Assembly (NCBI RefSeq): GCF_052145335.1 | Contig: NZ_JBKQOU010000119.1 | Coordinates: forward strand, 1 to 12,821 | Direction: 5' to 3' | DNA length: 12,821 nucleotides | Origin: Rhodoblastus sp052145335 | GTDB taxonomy: Bacteria; Pseudomonadota; Alphaproteobacteria; Rhizobiales; Beijerinckiaceae | Part shown: piece after piece, positions 1-7,835 of the stretch | Position numbering within the stretch: the first letter of the stretch is position 1 | How the letters are laid out: the number at the start of each line of letters is the position of its first letter | Translations under genes and position numbers: made by a program | The notes under the pieces: model-generated | The model's database searches: none | What the model was told of the DNA's origin: nothing | What the model saw: only the letters and a program-made list of their open reading frames with translations

Positions 1-2813
1 TGCAATTCGTCCGCGACGGCGCGGCGGGCGTGAAACCGACGCATCTCGCGATCATTTTCGACAAGAGCGAAAACTCCTTCCGCAAGGAAATCTATCCCCT
101 TTACAAGGCCAACCGCTCCGCGCCGCCGGAAGACCTCGTGCCGCAATTCCCGCTGTTTCGCGAGGCGGTCCGCGCCTTCGGGCTCGAGCCGCTGGAACAG
201 GACGTCTACGAGGCCGACGACCTCATCGCCACTTACGCCAGACAGGCGGCGAAGGTCGGCGCCGACGTGACCATCATTTCCGCCGACAAGGACCTGATGC
301 AGCTGGTCCAGCCGGGCATCTCCATGTACGACCCCGCTTCCGGCGAGGGCGACAAACGGCGCGAGGAGCGGCGCATCGGCCGCGAGGAAGTCATCGCCTA
401 TTTCGGCGCGCCGCCGGAAAAAGTCATCGATATTCAGGCTCTGGCCGGCGATTCGACTGACAATGTTCCGGGTGCGCCCGGCATAGGCGTCAAAACCGCC
501 GCGCAACTGATCGGCGAATATGGCGATCTCGACACGCTGCTCGCTCGCGCCGGCGAGATCAAACAGAACAAGCGCCGCGAAACCTTGTGCGATCCCGCCG
601 TGGTCGAGAAAATTCGGCTGTCGAAAAAACTGGTGCAGCTGGTCGATGACGTGGCGGTCAAGACACCGCTCGACGACCTGCGTCTGCATGAGCCAGACGG
701 CAAGACGCTGGTCGCTTTTCTCAAGGCGATGGAATTCACCACTCTTACCCGGCGGGCGGCCGAGCTTTACGACGTGAACGCCGCCGAGGTTGATCCCGAT
801 CCGGCGATCGCTGGCCCGAACGGCTGGCGCGGCCGCAACGGCGAAGTGGCGGCGCCCAAGGCGGAAGCCGAGCTGGCTGACGCCGCGCCCGCCGCTTCGA
901 GCGAGGCGCTCACCCCCGCCGCCTTAGCGAATCACCGCTGCAAGGAGGCGCCCAAAACGCCATTCGACCGCTCGAAATATGTCTGCGTCGATTCGATGGA
1001 GCAGCTTCGGCAATGGATCGCTGAGGCTTTTGACGCCGGTTCGGTCTGTTTTGACACCGAGACAGATTCGCTCGACCCGATGCAGGCCAATCTGGTCGGC
1101 TTGGGGCTGGCGCTGGCGCCTAATCGCGCCTGTTACATCCCCTTCGGCCACAAGGCGCCGGGCGCCGACGATTTGTTTGGCGGCGGCCTCGCGCAGGGTC
1201 AGCTTTCCCTGGGGCCGGCCCTTGAACTGTTGAAGCCGCTTCTCACCTCGCCCTCCGTGATGAAAGTCGCGCAAAACGGCAAATACAACTGGCTGGTGCT
1301 TGCGCAGCATGGCGTCGAAGTCGCGCCGGTACAGGACACCATGCTGGCCTCCTACACGCTCGACGCCGGCCGGAACGGGCACGGCATGGACGAGCTGTCG
1401 CTAAAAATGCTGGAGCACCGGCCGATCCCCCTGAGCGAAGTCGCCGGCCAGGGCAAGAATTTCATCGGCTTCGCGCGGGTGGGTGTGGAGAAGGCGACCG
1501 AATATTCGGCGGAGGCCGCCGATGTCACCTTGCGGCTATGGAACTGCCTGCAACCGCGGCTCGTCAATGAGAGCATGGCCACGGTCTACGAGACGCTGGA
1601 GCGTCCGCTGGCGGTGGTGCTGGCGCGGATGGAACGGCGCGGCATTTGCGTCGATCGGGCGTTGCTGTCGCGGCTTTCCGGCGAATTCGCCCAGGATATG
1701 GCGCGGCTGGAGGCGGAAGTGCAGACGCTCGCCGGCGAAAGCTTCAATCTCGGCTCGCCGAAGCAGCTGGGCGACATTCTATTTGGCAAGTTCGGCTTGC
1801 CCGGAGGCAAAAAGACCGCAACGGGAGCCTGGTCCACCTCGGCCAGCGTGCTCGACGAATTGGCCGAGAGCGGCAATGAGCTGGCGGCGCGGATACTTGA
1901 GTGGCGCCAGGTGCAGAAACTGCGCTCGACCTATGCCGAGGCCTTGCCGCGTTTCATCAATCCGACCACGGGCCGAGTGCACACGTCCTATGCTTTGGCC
2001 GCGACATCGACCGGGCGGCTGTCGTCTTCCGAGCCCAATCTGCAGAATATTCCGGTGCGCAACGAGGCTGGCCGCAAGCTGCGCCGCGCCTTTGTCGCGG
2101 CGCCCGGTAAAAAGCTGATTTCCGCCGATTATTCGCAGATCGAATTGCGGCTGCTGGCCCATATCGCCGATATTCCCCAGTTGAAACAGGCTTTCGCCGA
2201 GGGCAAGGACATTCACGCCATCACCGCTTCCGAGATTTTCGGCGTGCCGGTCGAGGGGATGTCGAGCGACGTGCGCCGTCGCGCCAAGGCGATCAATTTC
2301 GGCATCGTCTATGGCATTTCCGCCTTCGGCCTCGCCAACCAGCTCGGGATTCCGCGCGAGGAGGCGGGCGCTTACATCAGGCTCTATTTCGAGCGTTTTC
2401 CCGGCATTCGCGTCTATATGGACGCGACCAAGAAGTTTTGCCGCGAACAGGGTTTCGTCACCACTCTTTTTGGCCGCAAATGCCATTATCCGAAGATTGC
2501 TTCCAGCAACGCCTCGGAACGCGCCTTCAACGAGCGCGCCGCGATCAATGCGCCGATTCAAGGCGCCGCCGCCGACATCATTCGCCGCGCCATGATCCGC
2601 ATGGACGACGCACTCGCCCAAGCCGGGCTGCAGGCGCAAATGCTGCTGCAGGTGCATGACGAACTGGTGTTCGAGGCGCCGGAGGCAGAGGTCGAAGCGA
2701 CCATTGTTTGCGCGCGCCATGTGATGGAACAGGCGGCGCTGCCAGCCGTCAGCCTCTCAGTTCCCCTGCTGGTAGAGGCCCGCGCCGCCGACAATTGGGA
2801 CGAAGCGCATTAA
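1..2813 (+). CDS. polA: DNA polymerase I (5' end missing at window edge)
   Basis: DNA polymerase I fills gaps and removes RNA primers in lagging-strand synthesis and excision repair. The frame is open from base 3, before the GTG at 30, and aligns with E. coli PolA from about residue 45, so roughly 50 N-terminal residues lie off the left edge. Numbering from the codon at 30: the 5'-nuclease domain covers about 1-250 (SADKDLMQLV; GDSTDNVPG followed by a helix-hairpin-helix). An Ala-rich linker follows (about 255-305), then the 3'-5' exonuclease domain (about 315-510) and the polymerase domain (about 520-927). Polymerase motifs are intact: motif A DYSQIELR (Asp700), motif B RRRAKAINFG (749-758) and motif C VHDE (875-878). 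In the exonuclease domain Exo I is intact (Asp342, Glu344), but the Exo II Asp is Asn420 and the Exo III Asp is Ala496, with Tyr492 kept. Proofreading is therefore probably weak or absent (inference). The stop TAA runs straight into a terminator. Confidence 0.97.
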   Translation, partial: QFVRDGAAGVKPTHLAIIFDKSENSFRKEIYPLYKANRSAPPEDLVPQFPLFREAVRAFGLEPLEQDVYEADDLIATYARQAAKVGADVTIISADKDLMQLVQPGISMYDPASGEGDKRREERRIGREEVIAYFGAPPEKVIDIQALAGDSTDNVPGAPGIGVKTAAQLIGEYGDLDTLLARAGEIKQNKRRETLCDPAVVEKIRLSKKLVQLVDDVAVKTPLDDLRLHEPDGKTLVAFLKAMEFTTLTRRAAELYDVNAAEVDPDPAIAGPNGWRGRNGEVAAPKAEAELADAAPAASSEALTPAALANHRCKEAPKTPFDRSKYVCVDSMEQLRQWIAEAFDAGSVCFDTETDSLDPMQANLVGLGLALAPNRACYIPFGHKAPGADDLFGGGLAQGQLSLGPALELLKPLLTSPSVMKVAQNGKYNWLVLAQHGVEVAPVQDTMLASYTLDAGRNGHGMDELSLKMLEHRPIPLSEVAGQGKNFIGFARVGVEKATEYSAEAADVTLRLWNCLQPRLVNESMATVYETLERPLAVVLARMERRGICVDRALLSRLSGEFAQDMARLEAEVQTLAGESFNLGSPKQLGDILFGKFGLPGGKKTATGAWSTSASVLDELAESGNELAARILEWRQVQKLRSTYAEALPRFINPTTGRVHTSYALAATSTGRLSSSEPNLQNIPVRNEAGRKLRRAFVAAPGKKLISADYSQIELRLLAHIADIPQLKQAFAEGKDIHAITASEIFGVPVEGMSSDVRRRAKAINFGIVYGISAFGLANQLGIPREEAGAYIRLYFERFPGIRVYMDATKKFCREQGFVTTLFGRKCHYPKIASSNASERAFNERAAINAPIQGAAADIIRRAMIRMDDALAQAGLQAQMLLQVHDELVFEAPEAEVEATIVCARHVMEQAALPAVSLSVPLLVEARAADNWDEAH

Positions 2814-2815
2814 AC

Positions 2816-2842
2816 AAAAAACCCCGCCGAAGCGGGGTTTTT
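2816..2842. terminator. Bidirectional intrinsic terminator between polA and the BI-1 gene
   Basis: A perfect 6-bp GC stem, CCCCGC (2822-2827) with GCGGGG (2832-2837), closes a CGAA tetraloop. It is flanked by six A on the left (2816-2821) and five T on the right (2838-2842), so the A and T runs can extend the stem. It has a U-tract when read from either strand, which fits its place between the convergent polA and BI-1 family genes. It begins three bases after the polA stop codon. Confidence 0.92.
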
Positions 2843-2875
2843 CCAACCAAGTTTTCTTGGGAGGGGTCAGAAAAC

Positions 2876-3652
2876 TCAGTCGTTGCGCTGGCCGGTGAGT
2901 TGCAACAGCGACATGAAGATATTGATGAAGTCGAGATAGAGCATCAAGGCGCCGTTGATCGACTTCTTGATCGCGATTTCGGAATGATCCGACTCGAGAT
3001 ACATGCCCTTGATCGACTGGGTGTCCCAGGCGGTCAGGCCGGCGAAAACCAGCACGGTCAGGATCGACAGGCCGAACTGGAAAGCCGAGCTGTGCAAGAA
3101 CAGGTTGACGATGCTGGCGATGATGATGCCGAACAGGCCCATCATCAGGAACGAGCCCATCGCCGCCAGACTGCGCTTGGTCGTATAGCCATAGAGGCTC
3201 AGGGCGCCAAAGGTCGCCGAGGTGATGAAGAAGGCCCGCGCCACCGACGTCCCGGTATAGACCAGAAGGATCGAGGACAGCGAAAGGCCCATCACCGCCG
3301 CAAAGGCATAGAACAGGGTTCGGGCCGTCGAAGCCGCCATGCTGTTGATCTTGAACGAGAAGAACAACACAAAGGCCAGCGGTGCGAACATGATCACCCA
3401 GCGCAGCGGGCTCATATAGATCGCTGCGCCAAAATCGGACAGATAGATGTGCGAACCCAGCTGATACTGCGTCGGCAGGGCCGATACCGCCAGCATGTTG
3501 ACGCCGAGCGCGAACAGGCCGGTGAGGGCCAGGCCGATCGTCATATGATTATAGACGCCGAGCATGAAGGCGCGCAGACCTTGATCTACATCGGCGCCCG
3601 TCCGGGCGTAGCCCCGGCTCCAGGGCGCGGCGTTGCGGTCAAAGTTGGACAT
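2876..3652 (-). CDS. Bax inhibitor-1/YccA family inner-membrane protein
   Basis: This 258-residue, very hydrophobic protein has about seven membrane helices (near 33-55, 85-105, 110-132, 138-158, 165-187, 192-212 and a shorter C-terminal one near 235-250). It belongs to the BI-1/UPF0005 family (YbhL, YccA, BsYetJ). The C-terminal family signature is visible: AWDTQ (Asp210) and LYLDFINIF (Asp241). These correspond to the paired aspartates that form the pH-sensing centre of the Ca2+-leak channel in BsYetJ. The E. coli member YccA modulates FtsH, so the role here could be ion leak or membrane-protein quality control; the sequence does not decide. The ATG at 3652 is preceded by GAGG (3658-3661, complement) at suitable spacing. 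The gene is apparently monocistronic, convergent with polA, and shares its terminator. Confidence 0.93.
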   Translation of the reverse strand: MSNFDRNAAPWSRGYARTGADVDQGLRAFMLGVYNHMTIGLALTGLFALGVNMLAVSALPTQYQLGSHIYLSDFGAAIYMSPLRWVIMFAPLAFVLFFSFKINSMAASTARTLFYAFAAVMGLSLSSILLVYTGTSVARAFFITSATFGALSLYGYTTKRSLAAMGSFLMMGLFGIIIASIVNLFLHSSAFQFGLSILTVLVFAGLTAWDTQSIKGMYLESDHSEIAIKKSINGALMLYLDFINIFMSLLQLTGQRND

Positions 3653-3718
3653 GGTTGCCTCGTGAAAAATCCACCAGCGAAAACGCCCCAGAGGATCTGC
3701 GGCGTCGCGGCGGATACG

Positions 3719-3747
3719 AATATGGCGGCGGCGCAGCTAAAAGACAA
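3719..3747 (-). promoter_or_regulatory. Candidate sigma-70-type promoter for the BI-1 family gene
   Basis: On the minus strand, TTGTCT (complement of 3742-3747) and CATATT (complement of 3719-3724) are separated by exactly 17 bases. A start near 3711 would give a leader of about 60 bases before the ATG at 3652. The 139-base gap between ybbP and this gene holds no other clear signal. The match is imperfect and was judged by eye. Confidence 0.35.
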
Positions 3748-3791
3748 GACAATCCAAGGCCCCTAAAAGCCGCAGGCAGATTACATTTTAG

Positions 3792-6377
3792 TCATTCTTC
3801 ACGCAGGTGACGCGCCGGCTTCTCGCCCAAGATCCGCCAGGTGCCGGCTAGGCCGATGAAAATGGCGAAAGCAATGGCCGCCAGCGCCAGAGCCGCCGCC
3901 TGAACTGGGAAAAAGCTGAAAGCCACGTCCAGAACATAGGTCGCGACCAGAAAGGCGATCAATCCGCCCGCCAGCAGTCCGAAAGCGGCGGTGGCGGCGC
4001 CAAGCAGCGCGAATTCGAGCGCCAGCGCCGCCAGGAGACGGGGCCGCGTCGCGCCCAGAACTTTCAGCACCACCGCCTCGTAGATACGCGCCCTCTGCCC
4101 GGCGGCCAGCGCCCCGGAAAGCACCAGGGCCGAGACAATCAGAGCCAGGGAGGCCGCGCTCTGGATGGCGAGATACAATTTGCGCAGGATCTCGTCGAGC
4201 GTCGCAAGGGTTTCGCGCATCGAGACACTGGCCACCGCCGGAAATTTACGCGCAGAAGCGGCGAGCATGGCCGCCTCTCGTGAAAAATCCGGCTTTTGCG
4301 GCAGCGTCAGGGTCATCAGCCGGGTGAAGGGCGCGCCGGCAAAGGAATTGGGCGAGAACACCATCACGAAATTGATGCCGAAATTGCGCCAGTTCACCTT
4401 GCGCAGATTGGCGATCCTCGCCGTCAGGCCGCGCCCGAGCACGTTTACCGATATCGTGTCGCCAAGGCTCACACCGAGCCCCTCCGCGACTTCCGCCTCC
4501 ATCGAGACCAGCGGCGGCCCGGTATAATTCTCCGGCCACCATTCGCCGGAAACCAGCTTTGAACCTTCCGGAATTTTCGCCGCGAAAGTAATGCCCCGGT
4601 CGCCCTCCAGCGCCCAGCGCGCCTTGTCGGTGGGCTTGACCTGTTCCGCCGCTACGCCATTTACCCGGACGATCCGACCGCGCAACATCGGCGCGACGCT
4701 GAGGGCGCCGTCGGGCGCTTCTTTTTGCAGGAAGGATTGAAACTCCGCCGCCTGCGCCGCCTGCACGTCGAGGAAGAAAAAGCTCGGCGAATTTTTCGGC
4801 AGGGATTGGCCGATTTCACCGCGCAGATTGCGTTCGACCCCGACCAAAGCGGTGAGCAGGGTGACGCCCAGACCGAGGGAGATCAGGAAAGACGGCGTCA
4901 GGGCGCCTGGCCGGTGAAGATTGGCGACCGCCAGCCGCAACGGCAGCAGCCGGGAATGCGGCGCGCGCCGGGCCAGAGCCATGATCGCCCGCGCCACGCC
5001 ATAAAGCAAAGCGAAGCTGACGATCACCGCCGCCCCAAATTCCGCCGTCAATCGGCGATCATCGCTGGTCAACAGGGCAAAGGCAAACAGCGCGCTGGCG
5101 GCAACGGTGGCGACAGCCAGACCGCGCCAGCGCGGAAATCCGGACTCCTGCATGGCGGATTCGCGCAACAGCGTCGTCGCCGGAAGCAGCCGCGCGCGGT
5201 CAAGCGGCGCCGCGGCGAAAGCCAGCGCCGTCAACAGGCCGAAGGCAAGACCGGAAAGCCCGTCGCGCCAATCGGCGTGCGGTTCGACCGGAAAGGGCAG
5301 CGAGGCGCCAAACAGCGCCACCAGCAGGCCCGGCAGCGCCAGGCCGAGCAATACGCCGGCCAGCGAACTGACGCCGGCGACCAGCATGGCCTGGATCAGC
5401 ACGAAGCGCGCGGCGTCGCCGCCGCTGGCGCCAAGCGCCTTCAATATGGCCAGGGTTCGCCTTTTGCGGTCGATCAAGCCGCGAATGGCGTTGCCGACGC
5501 CGACGCCGCCGCAGACCAGAGCGGTGAGGCCGATCAGGGTCAGGAATTGCGCGAAACGCTCGATATTGCGTGAAAGCTGCGGCGACGGCTGCGCTCTGGT
5601 GCGGATTTCGAAACCATCGTCGGGAAAAGCGGCGACGAAATCGCGCTGCGCGGCGGCGACATCGGCCTCAGTGGATTTTTCAGGCGGCAACAGCAGGCGC
5701 AGCGAGGTTCGGGCGAGCGATCCGGGGACGATCAGGTTTGTCGCGGCGAGGGCCGCCTCGCTCGTCATCACGCGCGGCCCGAAGCCAATGCCGCCAATCG
5801 AATCCGGCTCTTTTTCCAACCAGCCGGTGACAATGAAGGTGGCCGCGCCAATCGCCAGTCTGTCGCCGAGCTTGACGTTCAGCCGCGCGGAAATGCTACG
5901 GTCGGCGAGAAGGCCGAAGGCGCCGTCCTTTTCGCCGAGAAAATCTGAAAACTTCCGGTCGCCGGCCAAGCCAGGGTCCGTGCGCGCCGCGCCGATCAGC
6001 GGATAAGCGGAATCAACCGCCTTGATCTCGACCAATGTCGCCTGTTCCGCCTCAGGCTTGCGGGCCATGGCGCGCAAGACCACGATCTTGCTCAATTTTC
6101 CGCGCGCCGCCAAAAATTCGAGCTCGGGCGACGCCGGCGCGCCCTGGGCGCGGCCGAAGGAAAGATCGCCGCCGAGCAAAGCCGCGCCTTGTTGCGCCAG
6201 CCCCAAGCGAAAAGCCCGCGAGGTTGCGGCCACGCCGACAAGGGCGGTCACGCCCAAGACAAGACAGGCGATGAACACGCCATAAAAGCGCAAGCCGCCG
6301 CGCAGATCGCGCAAGGCAAAGCGGAAAATCGCCCTTGAGGACGACCCTCGCCGAATGGAAAATTCAGACAGGGACAT
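3792..6377 (-). CDS. ybbP: YbbP-type ABC transporter permease (FtsX/MacB-like domains)
   Basis: This 861-residue permease is predicted to work with the ATPase encoded just upstream. TM1 lies near 31-52 after a basic N-terminal tail, followed by an extracytoplasmic domain (about 55-265). A first FtsX-like core comes next (helices near 272-292, 315-360 and 374-390), with the cytoplasmic coupling segment RKRRTLAILKALGAS. A middle block of helices (near 417-433, 447-467, 492-510) precedes a second extracytoplasmic domain (about 510-730). The second FtsX-like core follows (near 732-755, 790-818, 826-846), with the repeated coupling segment EAVVLKVLGATRPR. The duplicated core with about ten helices matches E. 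coli YbbP. Such permeases usually transmit ATP-driven movement to the periplasm rather than pumping solutes across. The start overlaps the end of ybbA by 14 bases, so translation is probably coupled. The natural substrate is not established. Confidence 0.9.
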   Translation of the reverse strand: MSLSEFSIRRGSSSRAIFRFALRDLRGGLRFYGVFIACLVLGVTALVGVAATSRAFRLGLAQQGAALLGGDLSFGRAQGAPASPELEFLAARGKLSKIVVLRAMARKPEAEQATLVEIKAVDSAYPLIGAARTDPGLAGDRKFSDFLGEKDGAFGLLADRSISARLNVKLGDRLAIGAATFIVTGWLEKEPDSIGGIGFGPRVMTSEAALAATNLIVPGSLARTSLRLLLPPEKSTEADVAAAQRDFVAAFPDDGFEIRTRAQPSPQLSRNIERFAQFLTLIGLTALVCGGVGVGNAIRGLIDRKRRTLAILKALGASGGDAARFVLIQAMLVAGVSSLAGVLLGLALPGLLVALFGASLPFPVEPHADWRDGLSGLAFGLLTALAFAAAPLDRARLLPATTLLRESAMQESGFPRWRGLAVATVAASALFAFALLTSDDRRLTAEFGAAVIVSFALLYGVARAIMALARRAPHSRLLPLRLAVANLHRPGALTPSFLISLGLGVTLLTALVGVERNLRGEIGQSLPKNSPSFFFLDVQAAQAAEFQSFLQKEAPDGALSVAPMLRGRIVRVNGVAAEQVKPTDKARWALEGDRGITFAAKIPEGSKLVSGEWWPENYTGPPLVSMEAEVAEGLGVSLGDTISVNVLGRGLTARIANLRKVNWRNFGINFVMVFSPNSFAGAPFTRLMTLTLPQKPDFSREAAMLAASARKFPAVASVSMRETLATLDEILRKLYLAIQSAASLALIVSALVLSGALAAGQRARIYEAVVLKVLGATRPRLLAALALEFALLGAATAAFGLLAGGLIAFLVATYVLDVAFSFFPVQAAALALAAIAFAIFIGLAGTWRILGEKPARHLREE

Positions 6378-7074
6378 GAACTCGTCCCATTATCGCGGCC
6401 TTGTCCGATTCGATGGCGCCGTTGCGAAGGCGCACGATCCGCTGGCACCTGCGGGCGAGGTTCTCGTCATGCGTGACCAGAACCAGCGTGGCGCCTTTGG
6501 CGCGATTGAGGGCGAAGATCAATTCGATGATTTCGGCCCCGACCGCCTGGTCGAGATTGCCGGTCGGCTCATCCGCGACGAGGATCGACGGATTGGCCAC
6601 GAGCGCCCGCGCCAAAGCGACGCGCTGCTGTTCGCCGCCGGACATTTGCGCCGGATAATGGCGAAGACGACCGGCAAGCCCCACCTGTATCAAAGCTTCC
6701 GTAGCCCGCGAAAACGTGTCGCCGGCGCCCGCCAGCTCCAGCGGGATGGCGACGTTTTCCAGCGCCGTCAGGGTCTGGATAAGATGAAACGCCTGAAACA
6801 CAATGCCGATATGAGAGCCGCGAAAGCGCGCCAGCTGGTCTTCGGAGAAAGCCTCCAGCCGGCGCCCATCGATCCGCACCGAGCCGGAATCCGGGGCTTC
6901 CAGTCCGGCCATGGTCATCAAAAGGGTCGATTTGCCGGAGCCGGACGGACCCAGCAGAGCAACGGTCTCGCCCTTGGCTATATCGAGGGAAATATTTTTC
7001 AGAATATGCGCCCGGGCCTCGCCGCTTCCCAAAGTCAGATTGACATTTTCAACGCTTATGGCCGGATCGGGCAT
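6364..7074 (-). CDS. ybbA: YbbA-type ABC transporter ATP-binding protein
   Basis: This is the cytoplasmic ATPase partner of the YbbP-type permease, in the LolD/MacB/FtsE-like subfamily. With the start used here (236 residues) it shows Walker A GPSGSGKST (42-50), Q-loop VFQAFH, signature MSGGEQQRVALARAL, Walker B ILVADEPTGNLD and H-loop THDE, so it should hydrolyse ATP. I chose the ATG at 7074 because it gives the usual family length and leaves tesA its own start. It has no clear Shine-Dalgarno sequence, however. An in-frame ATG at 7170 does (AAGGA, complement of 7176-7180, five bases away). It would add 32 residues of low GC3 and overlap the start of tesA. The gene is transcribed with ybbP and divergently from tesA, the same three-gene layout as in E. 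coli. Confidence 0.92.
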   Translation of the reverse strand: MPDPAISVENVNLTLGSGEARAHILKNISLDIAKGETVALLGPSGSGKSTLLMTMAGLEAPDSGSVRIDGRRLEAFSEDQLARFRGSHIGIVFQAFHLIQTLTALENVAIPLELAGAGDTFSRATEALIQVGLAGRLRHYPAQMSGGEQQRVALARALVANPSILVADEPTGNLDQAVGAEIIELIFALNRAKGATLVLVTHDENLARRCQRIVRLRNGAIESDKAAIMGRVHVPV

Positions 7075-7075
7075 G

Positions 7076-7080
7076 AAGGA
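7076..7080 (+). promoter_or_regulatory. Ribosome binding site deciding the tesA start
   Basis: AAGGA lies eight bases before the ATG at 7089. It sits in the 14-base gap between the ybbA ATG (7074) and the tesA ATG. It supports 7089 over later start codons, none of which is an ATG with a Shine-Dalgarno sequence before the signal-peptide core. Confidence 0.6.
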
Positions 7081-7088
7081 ACTTTCAA

Positions 7089-7823
7089 ATGGCGGCGATG
7101 ACAGGTCGGATTTTTTCACGCCAGAGGCGCGCTCTGGGCGCATATGGGCGCGCAAGCCTGTTTCGTCCATGTTTTTCCTTGGCGCCCGGTTTTTCAATAG
7201 CCGTTGGGTTTTTCGCCGCCCTTGGCGTCCTGCTCGGCCTCGCGGCGCCGGCGCCGGCGCGTCCGCTGCGTCTCATCGCTCTGGGCGACAGTCTCACCGC
7301 CGGCTATGCCCTGCCCGCCGACGCCGCCTTTCCCGCGCAATTGCAGCAGGCCTTGCGGGCCAAAGGCTATGAAGTCGAGATCGAAAACGCCGGAGTTTCC
7401 GGGGACACGTCGACCGGCATGCTGGAGCGGCTGGATTGGGCGATCGGCGAGGGAGGCGACGGCGCCATCGTCGAAATCGGCGCCAATGACATGCTGCGCG
7501 GAACGGACCCGGCGATGACGCGGCAAAACATCGACGCCATTCTGGCGCGGCTGCAGAACCGCAAGATTCCCGTGCTGCTGGCGGGAATGCGCGCCGCCCC
7601 CAATCTCGGGCCCGAATATGCCGGGAAATTCGATCCGATCTATGCCCAACTGGCGAAAAAATACGATGCGCCGCTTTATCCGTTCTTTCTTGAAGGCGTA
7701 GCCGGCCATCCCGGCCGCCAGCTGCCCGACGGGCTGCATCCAACCCGCGAGGGCGTCGCGACCATTGTCGCCGGCATAATGCCCGTCGTGACCGAGTGGC
7801 TGGATCGGCTGCAAAAGAAGTGA
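7089..7823 (+). CDS. tesA: Secreted SGNH/GDSL hydrolase, TesA-type arylesterase/lysophospholipase
   Basis: This 244-residue hydrolase resembles E. coli TesA (thioesterase I/protease I/lysophospholipase L1), a periplasmic enzyme that cleaves acyl thioesters and esters. Residues 1-57 form an unusually long signal peptide: a basic region of about 35 residues, a hydrophobic core (about 36-52), and an APAPA cleavage region before the mature domain. All SGNH blocks are present: GDSL with nucleophile Ser68 (block I), NAGVSGDT (Gly of block II), GANDML (Asn of block III), and DGLHP with Asp214 and His217 (block V). The start at 7089 has an AAGGA at 7076-7080; an ATG at 7098 is the only other ATG near it. 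It is divergent from ybbAP, and a joint role with that transporter in handling membrane lipids is plausible but inferred. thpR follows after 12 bases and is probably cotranscribed. Confidence 0.93.
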   Translation: MAAMTGRIFSRQRRALGAYGRASLFRPCFSLAPGFSIAVGFFAALGVLLGLAAPAPARPLRLIALGDSLTAGYALPADAAFPAQLQQALRAKGYEVEIENAGVSGDTSTGMLERLDWAIGEGGDGAIVEIGANDMLRGTDPAMTRQNIDAILARLQNRKIPVLLAGMRAAPNLGPEYAGKFDPIYAQLAKKYDAPLYPFFLEGVAGHPGRQLPDGLHPTREGVATIVAGIMPVVTEWLDRLQKK

Positions 7824-7835
7824 TGGGAGAAAAAA

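Noticed and set aside
30..32. GTG as the true start of polA
   Set aside because: The frame is open upstream to the window edge, and the residues before it align with the PolA N-terminal domain, so the gene simply begins outside the window.
1779..2720. 313-codon open frame on the minus strand inside polA
   Set aside because: It is antisense to the conserved polymerase domain, has a protein composition typical of a high-GC shadow frame, and shows no recognisable motif.
2708..3766. 352-codon plus-strand frame covering the BI-1 family gene
   Set aside because: It is antisense to a clear seven-helix membrane protein, crosses the terminator, and encodes a charged low-complexity product rich in Arg, Gln and Glu.
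7040..7045. TTGACA as a -35 box for tesA
   Set aside because: It is a perfect hexamer, but no acceptable -10 lies 16-18 bases downstream, and it falls within well-conserved ybbA coding sequence.
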